Assembly: GCA_937980205.1 (NCBI GenBank)
Contig: CALJKW010000055.1
Span: 310,001 to 374,000, forward strand
Length of the DNA stretch: 64,000 nucleotides
From: an uncultured Myxococcales bacterium
Lineage (GTDB): Bacteria > Myxococcota > Myxococcia > Myxococcales > Myxococcaceae
Direction of reading: 5' to 3'
The notes under the pieces are model-generated. The model was given only the letters and a program-made list of their open reading frames with translations, searched no databases and was not told where the DNA came from. Made by a program: the position numbers and the translations under genes. Each line of letters opens with the position of its first letter. Position 1 is the first letter of the stretch. Below are positions 17,682 to 28,429 of this stretch, piece by piece.

Positions 17682-18323
17682 TCACCGCCCGGACGGCTTG
17701 AGGTCCCTGAGCTTCCGCTTCGGCGGCTCCACGGCAGCGCGCACCTTGACCGCCTCCTTGTGGCGGCCGTGGCGCTCGTAGAGCTCGGCGAGCTTGAAGC
17801 CGGCGACGCCGCGCGTCCTGGCGTCGGCGTAGAGCGCCTTGAGCTCCTTCTCGGCGCCGGCGACGTCTCCGGACTTCTCGAGGGCCGCGGCGTGTTGCAG
17901 CCGCGCGCCGGTGGCGTCGGGGTGCGCCTTCGCGTAGCGCCCGTAGGCGGCGGCGGCCTCGGCGAAGGCCTGCGCCTGGAAGAGCAGCCCGGCGAGGCGG
18001 AAGCGGGCGTCGTCGTAGTCGTCGCGCAGCGCGAGCGCCGTCTCGTAGGCGGCGCGCGCGGCGGGGCCGTCTCCGCGCTCTTCCATCAGCTGCCCGTAGA
18101 GGAAGTGGACGCGCGGGTTCTCGGGGAGAATCGAGCGGGCGACGTCGAGGTCGAGCAGCGCACGGTCGAGCTCTTCGCCCTGCTGCAGCCGCTTCTGTGC
18201 GGCCTCGATGCGCGCGAACGGATCGGAGGGCTTCGAGGCAACCTGACGATCGAGCGCTGCCAAAGAAGCAGAGGAACCGGCTTCATCTGCGACGAGCAGC
18301 GCGGTGACGACGAGGCCCAGCAC
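17682..18323 (-). CDS. Exported TPR-repeat protein
   Basis: 213 residues from a GTG start. A short hydrophobic N-terminus (LGLVVTALLVADEAG) suggests export. About five TPR units follow: ARIEAAQKRLQQGEELDRAL, VHFLYGQLMEERGDGPAARA, ARFRLAGLLFQAQAFAEAAA and similar. It ends with a basic PPKRKLRDLKPSGR tail. It is the first gene of the minus-strand chain that runs down to DUF3237 and is divergent from the macA-like gene. Probably a periplasmic protein-interaction factor. Confidence 0.7.
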   Translation of the reverse strand: MLGLVVTALLVADEAGSSASLAALDRQVASKPSDPFARIEAAQKRLQQGEELDRALLDLDVARSILPENPRVHFLYGQLMEERGDGPAARAAYETALALRDDYDDARFRLAGLLFQAQAFAEAAAAYGRYAKAHPDATGARLQHAAALEKSGDVAGAEKELKALYADARTRGVAGFKLAELYERHGRHKEAVKVRAAVEPPKRKLRDLKPSGR

Positions 18324-18385
18324 TTAGAAAACAGGACCATAGCTTGTTTGACCTGGGGTGAGGCCGGGTGTTTGTACCTTCACAG

Positions 18386-19594
18386 ATGCGTACACTGACC
18401 GCTGCCGTCTTCGCCGCGCTCGCTGCCGGGTGCTCGGGCAAGTCTGCCCCGACCTACGAGACGGCCACGGTCGACAAGGGCCGCATCGCCCCGAAGGTGA
18501 CGGCGACGGGGACCGTGTCGGCGACGGTGACGGTGCAGGTCGGCAGCCAGGTGTCGGGGCGGGTGGCGGCGCTGTACGCCGACTTCAACACCTCGGTGGA
18601 CGCGGGGCAGACGATCGCGAAGATCGACCCGCAATTGTTCGAGGCGGAGCTCGAGCAGGCGCGCGCGAACCACATGGCGGCGCAGGGGAACCTGGCGCGC
18701 TCGCAGGTGCAGGCGGCGGACGCCGAGCGGCAGTTCCAGCGCACGAAGAGCCTGGCCGAGCGGAACCTCGTCGCGCTGGCCGAGCTCGACACGGCCCGCG
18801 CCACGATGGAGGCCGCGAAGGCGCAGGTCGACGTCTCGCGCGGCAACGTCGCGCAGTCGAAGGCGGCGCTACACCAGGCCGAGGTGAACCTGACGTACAC
18901 GACCATCCTCTCGCCGATCAGCGGCACGGTGATCTCGCGCAACGTCGACGTCGGGCAGACGGTCGCGGCGTCGCTGTCGGCGCCGACGCTGTTCGTGATC
19001 GCCGAAGACTTGAGGAAGATGCAGGTCGACACGGCGGTGGCCGAGGCCGACGTCGGCAAGCTGCAGCCGGGCATGGACGCGACGTTCGTGGTCGACGCGT
19101 TCCCCGGAGACCGGTTCCGCGGGAAGGTGCGGCAGATCCGGAACGCTCCGCAGACGGTGCAGAACGTCGTGACGTACGACGCGGTGATCGACGTCGACAA
19201 CCCGGAGCTGAAGCTTCGCCCCGGCATGACCGCAAACGTGACGTTCATCTGGGCGCAGCGCGACGACGTGCTGCGGGTTCCCAACGCGGCGCTGCGGTTC
19301 CGCCCGCCGCCAGACGTGGTGAAGAAGAAAGCTCCGGCCGACGGCGAAAAGAAGGAGCGCCGCGAGCGCGGGCCGTCGGACGAGAAGACGGTGTGGCTGA
19401 TGAAGGGCGAAGAGCTCGAGCCGAGGAAGGTGAAGGTCGGCATCACCGACGGCTCGGTCACCGAGGTGCTCGCGGGGCTGAGCGAGGGCGACGTCGTCGT
19501 CACCGAGTCGAATGATCCGTCCGCGCAGGGCGGCGGCCAGCAGCGGCAGCGCGGCGGCCAGATGGGCGGCGGCGGAATGCGGCGGTTGTTCTAG
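18386..19594 (+). CDS. MacA-type periplasmic adaptor (HlyD/RND family), lipoprotein
   Basis: 402 residues from the ATG at 18386, which puts a lipobox (LAAGC) at residues 12-16; a GTG 18 bases upstream would lengthen the signal. The order is that of membrane-fusion proteins: a beta-barrel start (VTATGTVSATVTVQVGSQVS), a lipoyl half-motif, a helical hairpin of about residues 90-160, a second lipoyl half (YTTILSPISGTVISRNVDVG), and a beta-barrel (VVDAFPGDRFRGKVRQIRNA). It should link the MacB pump to TolC. A TTGACC-17-TTTGTA promoter-like pair lies at 18348-18376. Confidence 0.9.
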   Translation: MRTLTAAVFAALAAGCSGKSAPTYETATVDKGRIAPKVTATGTVSATVTVQVGSQVSGRVAALYADFNTSVDAGQTIAKIDPQLFEAELEQARANHMAAQGNLARSQVQAADAERQFQRTKSLAERNLVALAELDTARATMEAAKAQVDVSRGNVAQSKAALHQAEVNLTYTTILSPISGTVISRNVDVGQTVAASLSAPTLFVIAEDLRKMQVDTAVAEADVGKLQPGMDATFVVDAFPGDRFRGKVRQIRNAPQTVQNVVTYDAVIDVDNPELKLRPGMTANVTFIWAQRDDVLRVPNAALRFRPPPDVVKKKAPADGEKKERRERGPSDEKTVWLMKGEELEPRKVKVGITDGSVTEVLAGLSEGDVVVTESNDPSAQGGGQQRQRGGQMGGGGMRRLF

Positions 19595-19597
19595 GCC

Positions 19598-20313
19598 ATG
19601 ACTGCGGTGATGCGGCTCGAGAAGGTGACGCGCCTCTACACGCTGGGCGATCACACCTTGCGTGCGCTCGACGAGGTCGACTTCGAGGCGCACGCCGGCG
19701 ATCTGCTCGCCGTGATGGGCACGTCGGGCTCGGGCAAGAGCACGCTGATGAACGTGCTCGGCTGCCTCGATCGGCCGACGTCGGGGCGCTACCTGCTCGA
19801 CGGCCAGGAGGTGCAGTCGATGTCGCGCGATCAGCTCGCGCGCGTGCGCAACCGCACCATCGGCTTCGTCTTCCAGTCGTTCAACCTGCTCTCGCGCACC
19901 TCGGCGATCGAGAACGTCGAGCTTCCCCTGCTGTACGCGGGCGTCGGCGCGGCCGAGCGCCAGCGCCGTGCCCGGGAAGCGCTGGTCCAGGTGGGGCTCG
20001 AGCAGCGGCTCGACCACAAGCCGAACCAGCTCTCCGGCGGCCAGCAGCAGCGCGTGGCGATCGCGCGGGCGATCGTCGGCAAGCCGAAGGTGATCCTCGC
20101 CGACGAGCCCACCGGCAACCTCGACTCGCGCACCAGCCTCGAGGTGATGGCGCTGTTCCAGCGGCTGTGGCGCGAGGGCATGACGGTGCTGCTCGTCACG
20201 CACGAGCCGGACATCGCCGCGTTCGCGTCGAGGGTCATCACGATGCGCGACGGGAAGATCCGCTCGGACGTGAGGCAGGAGCCGAAGGTCGCGCAGGTCG
20301 CGGAGGCTGCGGC

Positions 20314-20317
<4 letters not shown>
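19598..20317 (+). CDS. MacB-type ABC transporter ATP-binding protein
   Basis: 239 residues. It powers export by the adjacent permease. Walker A GTSGSGKST is near residue 42, the signature LSGGQQQR near residue 147, and Walker B VILADEPTGNLD follows, then the His switch in LLVTHE. In E. coli MacB the ATPase and permease are fused; here they are two genes joined by a GTGA overlap, as in LolD/FtsE-type systems. The gene starts 3 bases after the adaptor stop. It probably exports a macrolide-like compound, peptide or lipoprotein. Confidence 0.93.
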
Positions 20318-21536
<1,219 letters not shown>

Positions 21537-21540
<4 letters not shown>

Positions 21541-22838
21541 ACGCTTGGGTTCTGACCGTGCTGGCCGCGTCGCGCGTGCTGACGCTCAACGAGGCGCTGG
21601 AGACCGCTCGCACGCACCAGCCGCAGCTGCGCCAGGCGGCGGCAGAGGTCCGCGCGGCGCGAGCGCGGGCGACCCAGGCGCGGGCTCCGCTGCTGCCGCA
21701 GGTGAACGCGACGCTGCGCTACGGCCTGAGCACGACGAACCGGCTGCCGCAGGTCGGCACGAACACCGTCGGCACGCGCACCGCGGTGTTCGACGACACG
21801 CCCGACGCCGGGTTCTCGCGTCCGACGTTCGCGAACTCGACGAACGGCAGCGTGCAGGTGACCCAGCTGTTGTGGGACTTCGGCCAGACGTGGAACCGCT
21901 TCCAGGCGGCGCAGTTCAACGCCGAAGCGGCAGGTCAGGACGCCGAGACCCGCATGAACACCGTGCTCTACGGCGTGCGCGCGGCGTTCTTCAGCGCCCA
22001 GGCCGCGAAGGAGATGCTCGTCGTGGCGAAGGAGACGCTCGCGAACCAGGAGCGGCACTACGACCAGGTGGCCGGCTTCGTCGAGGTCGGCACGCGGCCG
22101 GCGATCGATCTGGCGCAGGCGCGCACCGATCGCGCGAACGCCCGCGTGCAGTTGATCGCGGCGCAGAACAGCTACGCGTCGGCGCGCGCGGCGCTGAACC
22201 AGGCGATGGGCGTCGAAGGCCCGACGGACTACGACGTCGGCGGCGATCGGCTGGCGGTGATCGCCGAGGAGAACCGGCCGCTCGAAGAGATCGTCGAGCA
22301 GGCGCTCGCGGGCAGGCCCGACGTCGACGCGCTGCACAGCCGCATCCGCGCGCAGCAGGAGCTCGTGGCCGCGGCGCGCGGCGCGTACGGGCCGTCGCTC
22401 TCGCTCACGCACGGCCTCAACGCGAGCGGCGCCGACACGAACATCGCCGCGAACGTGACGCTCGTCGGCTTGAGCATGAGCTGGAACCTGTTCAACGGCC
22501 TGGGCGACTGGGCGCGCGTGCAGGAGGCCGAGGCGAACGTGACGTCGCTGTCGGCGCAGGTCGACTCGCTGCGGCAGCAGGTGCGGCTGGAGATCGAGCA
22601 GGCGCAGCTCGGCGTGCACGGCGCGGCCGAGTCGCTGGTGGCCGCCGAAGAGGCGCTGCAGGCCGCGCGCGATCGCCTGAGGCTCGCCGAGGGCCGCTAC
22701 GAGACCGGCGTCGGGAACATCATCGAGCTGGGCGATGCGCAGCTGGCGCTCACCAACGCGGCGGCGCAGAAGGTGCGAGGCGAGTTCGACCTCTCGGCGG
22801 CCCGGGCGCAGCTGATGCGGACGCTCGGGACCCCGTAA
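21537..22838 (+). CDS. TolC-family outer-membrane efflux protein
   Basis: 433 residues. The ATG overlaps the permease stop (ATGA). A short signal (MNAWVLTVLAASRV) leads into two OEP repeats rich in long helices: LTLNEALETARTHQPQLRQA near the start, and IIELGDAQLALTNAAAQKVR near the end. Beta-strand segments FANSTNGSVQVTQLLWDFG and ANVTLVGLSMSWNLFNGLGD correspond to the two barrel halves. It completes a tripartite exporter in a single four-gene operon. Confidence 0.92.
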
Positions 22839-22844
22839 CGTCAG

Positions 22845-22862
22845 CGGCGAAGCCCTTCGCCG
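22845..22862 (+). terminator. Hairpin after the exporter operon
   Basis: CGGCGAAG pairs with CTTCGCCG around a 2-base loop, starting 7 bases after the TolC-type stop. The stem is strong, but no T-run follows. It may mark the end of the exporter operon before mutS2, which starts 33 bases later. Confidence 0.35.
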
Positions 22863-22894
22863 TCTGCTACATCCCCCGAGAAAGCTCACCCGTC

Positions 22895-25261
22895 GTGGAA
22901 ATCTCCGAACGCACCCTCATCGCCTTGGGCTTCGACCAGGTCCGCACGGCCGTCGCCGGGCGCTGCCGCACGGAGATGGGCAAGGCCCGGGCGCTCACGC
23001 GCGGCTTCCTGCCCGGCGCCGAAGAGGTGCTGGCCTCGTTCCGCCTCGTCGCCGAGGCGCGGGTGCTCAAGCAGGAGCCGCTGTCGCTGCCCATCGGCGG
23101 CCTCACCGACGTGCGCACCAACGTCGACCGCGCGCACCGCGGCGCGCTGCTCGAGCCGAAAGAGCTGATCGCCGTCACCCACGTGCTGTTCGCGTTCGAG
23201 AAGGCGCTCGAGACCTTGCGCGCCCGCCGCGAGCGGCTGCCGACGATGCTCAGCATCGGCCAGGCGATGCCCGAGCTCGAGAAGCTGGCGACGCGGCTCG
23301 ATCGCTCCTTCGACCCCTCGGGAGAGATCTCCGACCGCGCGAGCCCTGCCCTGCGCGACGCCCGCGACCACGCGCGCGGCCTGCACCGCACCATCAAGGG
23401 CCGCCTCGACCGCATGCTTCACGACGAGAAGTTCGCCGTGAACCTGCGCGAGGGCTACTACTCGGTCCGCAACGACCGCTACGTCGTGCCGGTGCTGTCG
23501 AGCGCGCGCTCCGAGGTGCCGGGCATCGTGCACAACGCGTCGCAGTCCGGCCAGACGCTCTTCGTCGAGCCGCAAGATCTCATCGGCCTGGGCAACGATC
23601 TCGCCATCGCGCAGTCGCTGGTGCTCGAAGAAGAGCGCCGCGTGCTGCTCGAGCTGTCGGGCGAGATCGGCCGCAACGCCGCGGCGATCCTCCGCGGGGT
23701 CGACGCCGTGGCCGTGCTCGACGAAGCCGAGGGCATCGCGCGGCTCGCCGACGAGCTGCAGTGCACCATGCCCGAGCTGCAGCCCGCGGGCGGCGCGCTG
23801 GACTTGAAAGGCTTGAGGCACCCGCTGCTCGTGCTGCAGGGCACGCAGGTGGTGCCCAACGAGGTGTCGCTGCACGACGACGCGCGGGCGCTGGTGGTCT
23901 CGGGCCCGAACGCCGGCGGCAAGACGGTGACGCTGACCGGCGTGGGCCTCTGCGCGCTGATGACGCGCGCGGGCCTGCCGATCCCCTCCGACGAGGGCTC
24001 GAAGATCCCCCTCTTCGACGCGGTGCACTCGTCGATCGGCGATGCACAGTCGCTCAAAGAGGGCCTCTCGACGTTCAGCGCGCACGTCGCGACGCTGCGC
24101 GACATCGTGGCGACGGCGAAGCGCGGCTCGCTGGTGCTCGTCGACGAGATCGCCGCCGACACGGATCCCCGCGAGGGCGCGGCCATCGCGATCGCGGTGC
24201 TCGAAGATCTGCTCTCCCGCGGGGCCCTCGTCCTCGTCACGACCCACCTCGAAGAGCTGAAGGCCCTCGCCCACCTCGACAAGCGGTTCGTGAACGCCCG
24301 CGTCGGCTTCGACAGCCGCAAGATGGCGCCCACCTTCCGGCTGCAGCTCGGCCAGGCCGGCGCCTCTTCGGCGATCGAGGTCGCCCGCCGCGTCGGGCTG
24401 CCCGAGGCGCTCTGCGCGCGCGCGGCCGATCTCGCGCAGAACGCCGGCGGCGCGCTCTCGAAGGCGCTCGCCGCGGCGCAGGACGAGCAGCGCAAGCTGT
24501 GGGACGCCCGCGACGAGGCCGAGCGGCAGGCGCGCGAGGCGACCGCGCTGCGCGAGAAGCTCGAGGCCGAGCTCGCCGCGGTGACGAAGAAGCGCCGCGA
24601 CGAAGAGCTGCAGTTCCGCAACGCGCTCAAGGCCGAGCTCGAGTTCGCGCGCACCCAGGTGCGCGAGCTGCTCGAGAAGCTCGAGGCCGCCCAGTCGCTG
24701 AAAGAGACGAAGGCCGCCGCGAAGGAGCTCGCCGCCCGCGTCGACGAGCAGGTCACGGCCGCGAAGGCGCTCAAGCCCGCGATCGTCGAGCTGCCGCTCG
24801 AGCTCAAGGCCGGCGCCCGCGCGCGGCACAAGGGCCTCGAGGCCGTCGTCGAGGTGCTCGAGGTGCACGGCGACGAGGTCACCGTGCAGGCCGGCAGCTT
24901 GAAGATGCGCGTGAAGGCCACCGAGCTCGCCGGAGCGCACGGCGGCGCGAAGCCCGCGGGGCCGGGGCCGAAGCCGCCTCCGAAGGTGGAGGATGTGAAG
25001 CCGGCGCCGCTCACGCTCGCGGCGCCGAAGCTGGACGTGCGCGGCGAGCGCGCCGAAGAGGCGCTGCGCCAGCTCGAGCGCTTCCTCGACCGCGCGGCGC
25101 GCCAGGGCGAGGCGGCCGCGCTCGTGGTTCATGGGCACGGCACCGGCGCGCTCAAGACGAGCGTGCGCGAGTACCTGGAGAGCTCTCCGTATGCGGCCTC
25201 GTTCCGCCCCGGCGACTCGCACGAAGGCGGCGACGGCGTCACCGTCGTGCAGCTGCGATGA
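22895..25261 (+). CDS. mutS2: MutS2-family ATPase with C-terminal Smr domain
   Basis: 788 residues from GTG. The order is that of MutS2: an N-terminal core/lever region, P-loop GPNAGGKT at about residues 339-346, then a Walker B region reading LVDEIAADTDPREGAAIAIA (canonical forms read DELGxGTDPxEG), a THLEELKALAH segment, and a long coiled coil of about residues 530-640. A KOW-like/linker segment follows. The Smr nuclease domain starts at LDVRGERAEEALRQLERF and ends with VVHGHGTGALKTSVREYL. MutS2 proteins act on recombination intermediates and, in Bacillus, on collided ribosomes; they are not mismatch-repair MutS. Confidence 0.92.
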   Translation: MEISERTLIALGFDQVRTAVAGRCRTEMGKARALTRGFLPGAEEVLASFRLVAEARVLKQEPLSLPIGGLTDVRTNVDRAHRGALLEPKELIAVTHVLFAFEKALETLRARRERLPTMLSIGQAMPELEKLATRLDRSFDPSGEISDRASPALRDARDHARGLHRTIKGRLDRMLHDEKFAVNLREGYYSVRNDRYVVPVLSSARSEVPGIVHNASQSGQTLFVEPQDLIGLGNDLAIAQSLVLEEERRVLLELSGEIGRNAAAILRGVDAVAVLDEAEGIARLADELQCTMPELQPAGGALDLKGLRHPLLVLQGTQVVPNEVSLHDDARALVVSGPNAGGKTVTLTGVGLCALMTRAGLPIPSDEGSKIPLFDAVHSSIGDAQSLKEGLSTFSAHVATLRDIVATAKRGSLVLVDEIAADTDPREGAAIAIAVLEDLLSRGALVLVTTHLEELKALAHLDKRFVNARVGFDSRKMAPTFRLQLGQAGASSAIEVARRVGLPEALCARAADLAQNAGGALSKALAAAQDEQRKLWDARDEAERQAREATALREKLEAELAAVTKKRRDEELQFRNALKAELEFARTQVRELLEKLEAAQSLKETKAAAKELAARVDEQVTAAKALKPAIVELPLELKAGARARHKGLEAVVEVLEVHGDEVTVQAGSLKMRVKATELAGAHGGAKPAGPGPKPPPKVEDVKPAPLTLAAPKLDVRGERAEEALRQLERFLDRAARQGEAAALVVHGHGTGALKTSVREYLESSPYAASFRPGDSHEGGDGVTVVQLR

Positions 25262-25352
25262 CGCCTGAAGCCTCGCGTTGACAGGTGCGCGGTCTCAACA
25301 CACCAGAACCACGTCGCCGGCCGCTGGCAGCGCGCTTGCTCCACCCCGGCGC

Positions 25353-25829
25353 ATGGCCCTCTCTCCGATCCGCAGCAAAGGCGTCACGGTCCCCGCTGAG
25401 CTCGTCACCATCCGCCCGGACACGAAGATCTTCCGCAACGATCTCGGCACGGGCGTCGACCTCTTCATCGGGAAGTCGAAGGACAGCCACACGCTGTACT
25501 TGAACCCGCGCAACGCGAGCGGCGAGCTGGTGAAGGTGCCCAAGACACAGACCGACTTCCGCGACTGGAACGAGCTCAACGGCACGAAGGCCTTCACACC
25601 CGACCGCGCGTTCCGTGCGGAGCTCTCGGTCTCCGGCAAGCGCGTGAGCGCGTTCATCGAAGCGACCGGCGCCGAGAAGCTCGACGTGCCGCTGCGCATC
25701 TCGAACGGCGCCGGCCAGACCGAGACCGTGATGATCACCCCGGGCAAGCACTACGAGCTCGAGCTGGCCTTCAACGTGCTGACCGCGGTCTGGGACCCGG
25801 ATCAGAACGTGATCGGGGCGGTCGGCTAA
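25353..25829 (+). CDS. Small beta-rich protein of unknown function
   Basis: 158 residues from ATG; a TTG 75 bases upstream would add an N-terminus with unlikely composition. No signal peptide or transmembrane segment is seen. The body is beta-rich: PAELVTIRPDTKIFRNDLG, ELSVSGKRVSAFIEATG, TETVMITPGKHYELELAFN. The family is not recognised. Its stop overlaps by 4 bases the stop of the convergent small membrane protein gene. Confidence 0.6.
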   Translation: MALSPIRSKGVTVPAELVTIRPDTKIFRNDLGTGVDLFIGKSKDSHTLYLNPRNASGELVKVPKTQTDFRDWNELNGTKAFTPDRAFRAELSVSGKRVSAFIEATGAEKLDVPLRISNGAGQTETVMITPGKHYELELAFNVLTAVWDPDQNVIGAVG

Positions 25830-26089
25830 TCGTCGTTCTGCGGCGCCCGCCTCGGCCCACCACCGCGGATCGCCCGGAACAGGTAGAAGAGCGCCAGCGC
25901 GATCGCGACGCCCATCATCACCAGGTTGAACTGGATGGCCGAGCCGCGCTGCCAGTAGCGGAACGCGACGGCTCCGCAGGCGGCGGCCATGGCCCCGTTG
26001 CCGAGGCGCAGGTTCACGCCGGGGATGCGAGAGAAGATGTACGCGCCGGCGAGGATCGCGAGCGACACCCAGTCGATGCCGAGCTTCAC
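25826..26089 (-). CDS. Small membrane protein, three predicted helices
   Basis: 87 residues. Hydrophobic segments lie at about residues 8-25, 33-45 and 53-72, with a polar C-terminal tail (GGGPRRAPQNDD). Its ATG overlaps the stop of the upstream flippase-like gene by 4 bases (ATGA). It is the last gene of the minus-strand envelope cluster that starts at 28363, so a role in the same membrane process is likely but unproven. Confidence 0.65.
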   Translation of the reverse strand: MKLGIDWVSLAILAGAYIFSRIPGVNLRLGNGAMAAACGAVAFRYWQRGSAIQFNLVMMGVAIALALFYLFRAIRGGGPRRAPQNDD

Positions 26090-27147
26090 GCGCTCACCCC
26101 CACCTTCTTGGCGTCGCCGTCGTCTTTGTCCTGCTTCGTGGCCTCGTCACCGAGCTTGTGCGCGATGTCTCCGAAGCTGCGCTTCGACAGCACCATGATG
26201 AGCAGCCCGAAGCCGATCTGCTGCGCCATCTGCACGACCCACAGCACGTTCGCGTAGGCGACGCCCGACGCGTTCACCGTCGACTTCGGCAGGAAGAGCC
26301 CCAGGCCCAGCACGATGAACGCCTGGAACGTGCCGGCGCTGCCGGGCGCGGCGGGGATCATCAGCCCCACGATCAGCACCGACAGGATGAGCAGCCCCTC
26401 GAAGAAGGTGAGGTTCAGGCCCTCGAAGGCGCTGCCGAGCAGCACCATGCCGTAGCCGTTGAGCGCCCAGTACCCGGCGGTCATCAGGAAGAACATCGTC
26501 AGGTTCTTGCCGTCGGGCAGCTGCCGCAGCGCGCTCACGAACCCGTCGACGATGTAGACGACCTTGTCGGCGAGCTTCGGCGAGACCCGCCCGAAGATCC
26601 CGCGCAAGAGCTTGAGCGTGCGGTCGTGCTGCCACCGCGCGATGAGCAGAAACGCGAGCCCGCCCGAGAAGACGAGGAACATCACGTTCGCCCCGGCGCG
26701 CACGTAGGCGAGCTCGGCTGCCTGCTCGGGCACGAAGAACAACAGCACGCGCAAGAGCACCGCGATGGTGATGCCGTCGACGATGCGCTCGAAGACGACG
26801 GTCGTCATCGCAGCCGAGCGGCGAATCGAAGAGCGCTCGGCGATGAGGAAGGGCCGCGCGAACTCGCCGAGGCGGAACGGCAGCACCAGCAGCATCATGA
26901 AGCCGATCGCCGAGGCCTCGTTCAGCGGCCCGAACTTCACCTTCTCGATGCCGGACAAGAGGTTGCCCCAGCGAATGGTGCGGCAGAGGTGAATGCCGAA
27001 CAGCAGCACCATGTACGGCAGCAGCACCCACCACCTCGCGGTCCTCAGCGAGGCCCACATCTCGTCCCAGTTCGTGCTCCGGAACGTCCACCAGAACGAG
27101 ACGCCGGTGATGGCGAGGCTGACGATGAGCTGGACGATGCGCTTCAA
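26086..27147 (-). CDS. Lysylphosphatidylglycerol synthase TM-region / UPF0104 family membrane protein
   Basis: 353 residues from a TTG that overlaps the phosphatase stop (TTGA). About eight transmembrane segments are visible. The family hallmarks are IRWGNLLSGIEKVKFGPLNE, GFMMLLVLPFRLGEFARPFL (the conserved R-GE), TTVVFERIVDGITIAVLLRV and IPAAPGSAGTFQAFIVLGL. Members of this family (AglD/YbhN-like) act in lipid or glycan-lipid handling at the inner membrane. No lysyl-transferase domain is attached. The C-terminal 30 residues are charged. Confidence 0.85.
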   Translation of the reverse strand: MKRIVQLIVSLAITGVSFWWTFRSTNWDEMWASLRTARWWVLLPYMVLLFGIHLCRTIRWGNLLSGIEKVKFGPLNEASAIGFMMLLVLPFRLGEFARPFLIAERSSIRRSAAMTTVVFERIVDGITIAVLLRVLLFFVPEQAAELAYVRAGANVMFLVFSGGLAFLLIARWQHDRTLKLLRGIFGRVSPKLADKVVYIVDGFVSALRQLPDGKNLTMFFLMTAGYWALNGYGMVLLGSAFEGLNLTFFEGLLILSVLIVGLMIPAAPGSAGTFQAFIVLGLGLFLPKSTVNASGVAYANVLWVVQMAQQIGFGLLIMVLSKRSFGDIAHKLGDEATKQDKDDGDAKKVGVSA

Positions 27148-27845
27148 ACAGGTGCGCCTCTTAGCAATGACGCCGGCCCTTCCGCGAGCAACCTCTGCAG
27201 GCCCTTCGAACCGACCGCCTTCTCCAACGCGGCGATGGATTCGGCAAGCCACTTCTGGGCGCCCACCGGCGAGTGCATGTCGCTCGCCGCGATCGCGTAC
27301 AGCCCCTCGTCGAGGAAGGTGCGCGCGAGCTTCTTCGCCTGGGCCCCGTAGCGGCCGACGAGGGCGGCGATGTCGAGCTGCAGCAGCGCTCCGCGGTTGA
27401 CGGCCTCTTCCGCCCTGCCCTTCTTCTCGAACTCGAGGCACCGCTCGGGGTGGGCGATCACCGGCGTCACGCCCTTGAGCTTCAGCCGGAAGATGACGTC
27501 GGGCAGCACCGGCAGCGGCGTCGTGTACGGCGCCTCGATGAGCATGTACGGCCCGCCGGCCAGCGGCCTGCCTTCGTCGAGCAGCTTCTCGTCGACGAAC
27601 TGGTTCTCGGAGTTCACGTGCAGCTTCAACGCGATGCCCGCCGCGTCGAGCGCCGCCTGCACCTCGTGAAGCCGCTGCACGCAGACCTCGCGCGGCGCGT
27701 ACTCGCTGCGGTTGTGGGGGCTCGGCGCGGCGTCGGTGAACCCGAGCGACACGAGCACCCGCGCCATGGCCAGCGCGTCGTCCATCGTGCGCGCGCCGTC
27801 GTCGACGGCCGGCAACAGGTGGAGGTGCAGATCGGCAAAGCCCAT
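27144..27845 (-). CDS. PHP-domain phosphatase, CpsB/CapC-like
   Basis: 233 residues; the ATG at 27845 shares one base with the upstream stop (TGATG). PHP metal-site motifs are in order: DLHLHLLPAVDDG (residues 5-17), DAAPSPH, SENQF, VTPVIAHPERCLEF and AIAASDMHSP. This pattern is that of the manganese-dependent protein-tyrosine phosphatases that control capsule polymerisation in Gram-positive bacteria. No cognate tyrosine kinase or polysaccharide gene is in the window. Coupling to the flippase-like gene suggests a cell-envelope role. Confidence 0.85.
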   Translation of the reverse strand: MGFADLHLHLLPAVDDGARTMDDALAMARVLVSLGFTDAAPSPHNRSEYAPREVCVQRLHEVQAALDAAGIALKLHVNSENQFVDEKLLDEGRPLAGGPYMLIEAPYTTPLPVLPDVIFRLKLKGVTPVIAHPERCLEFEKKGRAEEAVNRGALLQLDIAALVGRYGAQAKKLARTFLDEGLYAIAASDMHSPVGAQKWLAESIAALEKAVGSKGLQRLLAEGPASLLRGAPV

Positions 27846-28363
27846 CACTTCCACCCCAGCAGAATTCCCAGGAACGGACCACCCAGGTAGAGCTGCGCGG
27901 TCGACGTGGGCAGGTACGTCACCCACTGCCCGTAGCCGCCGCACAGCTGCAGCGTGATGGGACCGAGCTTCGCCCCCGCCTGCAGGCGCCCTTCGATGTA
28001 CGGGCTCACGCGGTTCTCACCGGGCAGCCCGTAGAAGGCGGGGCCGAAGCCGACGCTGAAGCCCCAGATGAAGCCGCTCTCGCGCAGCGATCGGTAGCCG
28101 AGCCCGAAGAGCACAAGGCCGGTGTAGAAGAGGCCGGCGTTGCGGTTGGCGGCGCCGAGCGCTCCGCCGCCCTCGAGCAGAAAGACGAGCGTGTTGCGCG
28201 GCTGATCGATGAGATCGATCTCGAAGCCCAGGCGCAGGGAGGGCACGACGGCGCCCGGGCGGAACATCGTCTGCACCGCCGCATAGCGCGGCAGGAACCA
28301 GGGCGTCTGGTGTGGCTTCGGTTCGGAGGCCGCGAGCAGGCTCGCGATCAGGGCGATCCCCAC
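27845..28363 (-). CDS. Exported outer-membrane-like protein
   Basis: 172 residues from GTG. A signal peptide (GIALIASLLAASEPK) precedes alternating beta-strands (VPSLRLGFEIDLIDQPRNTL, GFIWGFSVGFGPAFYGLPGE, VSPYIEGRLQAGAKLGPITL), with a Gly-rich end (LGGPFLGILLGWK). It looks like a small beta-barrel. It is the first gene of the envelope cluster and divergent from the BMC operon, sharing a 66-base gap. Confidence 0.6.
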   Translation of the reverse strand: MGIALIASLLAASEPKPHQTPWFLPRYAAVQTMFRPGAVVPSLRLGFEIDLIDQPRNTLVFLLEGGGALGAANRNAGLFYTGLVLFGLGYRSLRESGFIWGFSVGFGPAFYGLPGENRVSPYIEGRLQAGAKLGPITLQLCGGYGQWVTYLPTSTAQLYLGGPFLGILLGWK

Positions 28364-28429
28364 GGGGATGTGCGTCTAACACGACGCTTGTCATCGAAGG
28401 CGTTGCCGCCTAAGCACTCGACCCCACCG

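Noticed and set aside
21545..25261. 1238-codon frame through the TolC-type gene and mutS2
   Set aside because: The first ~450 codons are a shadow of the TolC-type gene. mutS2 starts at the GTG at 22895.
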